From NCBI GenBank assembly GCA_003024985.2, contig PXIH01S0014471.1: a DNA stretch of 11,011 nt. The stretch is one strand, 5' to 3'. Position 1 is the stretch's first letter. Every line of letters starts with the position of its first letter. Position numbers and translations under genes: made by a program. The notes beneath the pieces are model-generated. The model was given only the letters and a program-made list of their open reading frames with translations, was not told the origin of the DNA and ran no database searches. Shown piece by piece: positions 8,830-11,011 of the stretch. The stretch is from Euperipatoides rowelli. Its lineage: Eukaryota > Onychophora > Udeonychophora > Euonychophora > Peripatopsidae.

Positions 8830-9030
8830 CCTAGAACATAATATGCCATGGTGTCAAATGCCCTTTATGAAAAAAGATTTGGAACTTTTTTATTCAACTG
8901 TAGTGGTTAGTTTAGATACAAAAATAATTCAGCCATTGATTTGCATCTTCGATCTGATTGGGTACCCCATGGTAATAGATGATTTTGTGCTGAGCGGAAT
9001 TTGTGGGAATCTAACATGTCCCATAATTTT
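8830..9030 (-). mobile_element. Second reverse transcriptase relic (N-terminal RT blocks, CR1/jockey-like)
   Basis: One minus-strand frame, interrupted by two stops, reads NHLLPWGTQSDRRCKSMAEL, then FLYLN, stop, PLQLNKKVPNLFS, stop, RAFDTMAYYVL (down to about 8831). It matches, in order and spacing, the start of a non-LTR reverse transcriptase: LLP..QFGFR.G.ST..L, then a helix, then the catalytic block LFLDLKRAFDTVDH..L. In that block the first catalytic Asp region has become FS-stop-RAFDT. Sequence further along (8830-8510) loses recognisable motifs. The ORF at 8843-9088 on the other strand is its shadow. It lies upstream of the 8182-8299 exon, presumably in another intron. It and the 6181-6700 relic are probably separate insertions, since an intact host exon lies between them. 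Confidence 0.62.
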
Positions 9031-9759
9031 TTTTAAATGTTATAAAGCAATGTTAAATTCTTATGATAGGAGTTTAATAACTGATTGAGGTTACTCCGTG
9101 ATCCTTATTGAGAAGACTGGTATTTACTATAAAACATTTAAAAGAGAGAATGGATTAGAAGTGTTTGATTATTGTTAGATTTTAGCTGGAGGCATTTTGT
9201 AAATTATTTAGTGTAAAAAAAAAATAGATGAATTTATTGATACACCTTGCATACCTATATTTGTAGATTTACTATATAAATTCCCAGATTATCTACTCTG
9301 ATGCAATAACTATCCAAAGAATGTTGTAATAAAGTTCAGCTGCAACTAATATGTCAACTAGGACTCAACTTTTCAAAGATATTCTCAATTCTGGAATTTC
9401 CTGGATTAAATAAGAATAAAGCCTGAAATTCCTGGGATTTTTTAAATTCTAAAGGAGAAGGAATCATGTAAAAGAATTCCTGATGAACCATAATGTGCAA
9501 TGCTATACAAAGATTAGTCTTTCTCTTTAGCAGGAAACAGGTAAGTAGGTAATCAATAGTTCTTAGTAATTCTTGATTTACAATAACTACCAAAAATTTA
9601 TTCTGCTGTCAGCAAAAAATAACTAACAAAGCAAACAAACATACCACAATTCTTACCTGACAAGAAAGTATTGAAGACATTTTATGATCAGATAACAGGG
9701 TTATCAAAGTTATTCAAATAAATGACCTCACAATGTAGGAGAATAATTAATTTTTAAAT

Positions 9760-9875
9760 GAAATAATAACACTGGTTAAATAACCTAATAATTTTTATGT
9801 GAATATTTTTGTTAAAATAAATGAAATGTACTCCAGTTCAACCCCCTCCCTTCTGCTTGAAGTCCATTATATTCA
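9760..9875 (+). repeat. Diverged direct repeat, copy 1
   Basis: It starts GAAATAATAACACTGGTTAAA (9760-9780), which matches 20 of 21 positions with 10460-10480. It is followed about 70 bp later by TCCAGTTCAACCCCCTCCCT and TGCTTGAAGTCC. The second half resembles 10368-10405 and, more weakly, 10560-10590. The unit boundaries cannot be fixed by eye. Confidence 0.45.
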
Positions 9876-10367
9876 GATAAAATTTTTAGCCATTTAATTT
9901 CACAAAAGGGTTCATAATTGTGGTTATATTAAAACATTTAACACAATGAGAAAATTAATTGATTTCTAAAACTGAATAACATTGTTTTAATTAATAATCT
10001 TTACACAAATGTTTTTGTTTGAATAAATCAAACATGTGTGAATGAAGAATGTAGAAAATAAATGGACAGATTTGAACAGAAATGAGGAAGTGTGAAAAAG
10101 ATGGGGAGATGGTTATAGTCTTTTGGATGAAACAAGGAAGAGGAAATGGAAATATGACAGAATGTCTTAATAGGATCTCAGTAATAAATTAGACTAGTAA
10201 CAACACTCGAGTGATGGACAGAAAAGGAAACAAAGAAGAGGATTTTAAGGATTTGGCTCACATCAGGCATTTCTCTGTATTAATTAGAAGAGCTCAAGAC
10301 CAAAATTTTTGGAGATACATGAATATAAACCTCCACCTAAAACAACACACACAATGATGATGATAAA

Positions 10368-10590
10368 TCCAGTTTCAACCACTCTCTGCTTGAGTATCCA
10401 TATCTTTATGTACCATTTTTATGGCATAGTTTTTTCTTGCATTGCTTGAGTGAAAATGCGAAATAATAACACTGCTTAAAAGTTATAGTACTCAATAATT
10501 GATAAATTATATATGCCATTTATAATTTTTTTTCACTGATTGGATGGTATCTTATTCTTGCTAAAGTCCTTGAGTATCAGTATGACCAAT
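10368..10590 (+). repeat. Diverged direct repeat, copy 2 region
   Basis: It contains GAAATAATAACACTGCTTAAA at 10460-10480, exactly 700 bp from the first copy. It also has two relatives of the second half-motif: TCCAGTTTCAACCACTCTCT with TGCTTGAGTATCC (10368-10400) and CCTTGAGTATCAGTATGACC (about 10568-10587). The purine-rich segment 10030-10290 lies between the copies. Confidence 0.45.
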
Positions 10591-10752
10591 ATAATTTAAC
10601 TTTCAAATTAGATACTCCAAGCAATGAAACAATCTTCTTTTTACAAAATATGTAAATACTGCTTAATTTTTTACATTTTACTACAATTTAACAATAAATA
10701 AATGTTAATGATAGTTGTTCTTCTCATTACTTCTTTTACACCAGAAGTATAT

Positions 10753-11011
10753 AGACAATAAAAATAGACTTAGCCCTTTTTTTGGGGGGAGGGGAAGGAG
10801 CAAATAACATGCGAGTGTTTAGAATACTTCCCAACATTACACAGACGTGAAATTTGGCATGTGGGTAGGTTTCATAGTGTAGACAATGAAAATAGACTTG
10901 GCCATTTTTTGGGGGGATAGGAGGGTGGCAAATAACATGGGAATGTTTAGCATACTTCCCAACATTACACACACTTGAAATTTGGCATGTGGGTAGGTTC
11001 CATAGTGTAGA
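10753..11011. repeat. 128-bp tandem repeat array, cut by the window edge
   Basis: Two complete units (10753-10880 and 10881-11008) and the first three bases of a third (11009-11011). By eye they are about 90% identical. Shared landmarks are AGACAAT.AAAATAGACTT, a T-run followed by a G-run (TTTTTTGGGGGGA), CAAATAACATG, ATACTTCCCAACATTACAC and GAAATTTGGCATGTGGGTAG. A minus-strand ORF across it (10736-10972) is a product of the repeat, with the same peptide motif appearing twice, and not a gene. It may be a satellite or the internal tandem repeats of a mobile element; the left edge at 10753 is sharp. Confidence 0.9.

Larger units (their letters stand above)
8300..11011 (-). other. Upstream non-coding DNA, probably the preceding intron of the ABCG-like gene
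   Basis: The TTTTAG acceptor at 8305-8300 shows that a transcript exon precedes 8299, and the missing half of the nucleotide-binding domain (Walker A, Q-loop) must lie to the right. I searched the minus strand for donors preceded by coding sequence that would end in phase 0 and found none with ABCG similarity. A consensus donor, CAG|GTAAGAAT, lies at 9656-9649 on the minus strand, but the coding before it is only a short open stretch (MSSILSCQ) with no homology I recognise. A purine-rich segment at about 10030-10290 and the ORF at 9354-9593 (minus) are unidentified. The intron is therefore probably longer than 2.7 kb. Confidence 0.6.

Noticed and set aside
9354-9593. Minus-strand ORF of 79 codons
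   Set aside because: It has no recognisable domain and does not match the missing Walker A part of the ABCG protein. It is about the length expected by chance for a window of this size.
9649-9680. Consensus donor CAG|GTAAGAAT on the minus strand after a short open stretch MSSILSCQ
   Set aside because: Only a few codons are open back to an in-frame stop, with no ABCG similarity and no expected Walker A sequence. A chance donor is likely, although a small first exon of something else cannot be excluded.
10784-10800. G-quadruplex in the tandem repeat (GGGGGGAGGGGAAGG)
   Set aside because: It lacks four clear G-runs of three or more, and the second unit's version is weaker still.
10736-10972. 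Minus-strand ORF of 78 codons with a repeated peptide
   Set aside because: It is a translation of the 128-bp tandem repeat; the internal peptide repeat follows from the DNA repeat.

Overview
This is eukaryotic, probably insect, nuclear DNA. It is very AT-rich, with no operon structure, no long uninterrupted ORF, spliced coding sequence with GT..AG junctions and kilobase introns, microsatellites and decayed non-LTR retrotransposons. The host lineage is an inference; AT-rich long introns full of LINE debris would suit an arthropod such as a hemipteran, but nothing in the window settles it. Three single Ns (4151, 5169, 6816) mark unresolved draft or consensus bases.

The one host gene I can support lies on the minus strand and enters and leaves the window incomplete. 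Three exons (8182-8299, then 3137-3289, then 78-194, in transcript order) join exactly in phase to give about 130 continuous residues of the second half of the nucleotide-binding domain of an ABCG half-transporter, closest by eye to the sterol-transporter pair ABCG5/ABCG8. The exons carry, in order, the signature (C-loop) helix, the Walker B/D-loop/H-loop core, and the linker before the membrane part. The ATPase motifs are degenerate: the signature LSGGE reads LTDSE, the Walker B glutamate is Q (DQPT), and the D-loop SGLD reads KNMD. The reading frame and splice sites are intact, so it looks like a maintained gene with a probably catalytically weak ATP site. The Walker A exons should lie beyond 11011, and the transmembrane exons below position 1.

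The rest is intron or upstream non-coding DNA. The intron 195-3136 holds a purine-rich block (about 740-1200) and otherwise nothing recognisable. The intron 3290-8181 holds a tRNA-like SINE scrap (about 3595-3640), an 18-A run, a 5'-truncated LINE 3' end (4081-4810, plus strand, antisense to the gene) bounded by a 16-bp imperfect target-site duplication, a strongly decayed reverse-transcriptase relic on the minus strand (about 6180-6700), a TAA microsatellite, and four scattered copies of a 19-bp imperfect palindrome (7623-8030). Upstream of the last exon, 8300-11011 holds a second reverse-transcriptase relic on the minus strand (about 8830-9030), a diverged direct repeat with copies 700 bp apart, and the start of a 128-bp tandem array that runs off the right edge.

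I found no complete gene, RNA gene, CRISPR array or clearly new system. The most notable host feature is the degenerate but open ABCG nucleotide-binding domain; the most notable mobile feature is the LINE insertion with its target-site duplication and L1-spaced zinc motif.
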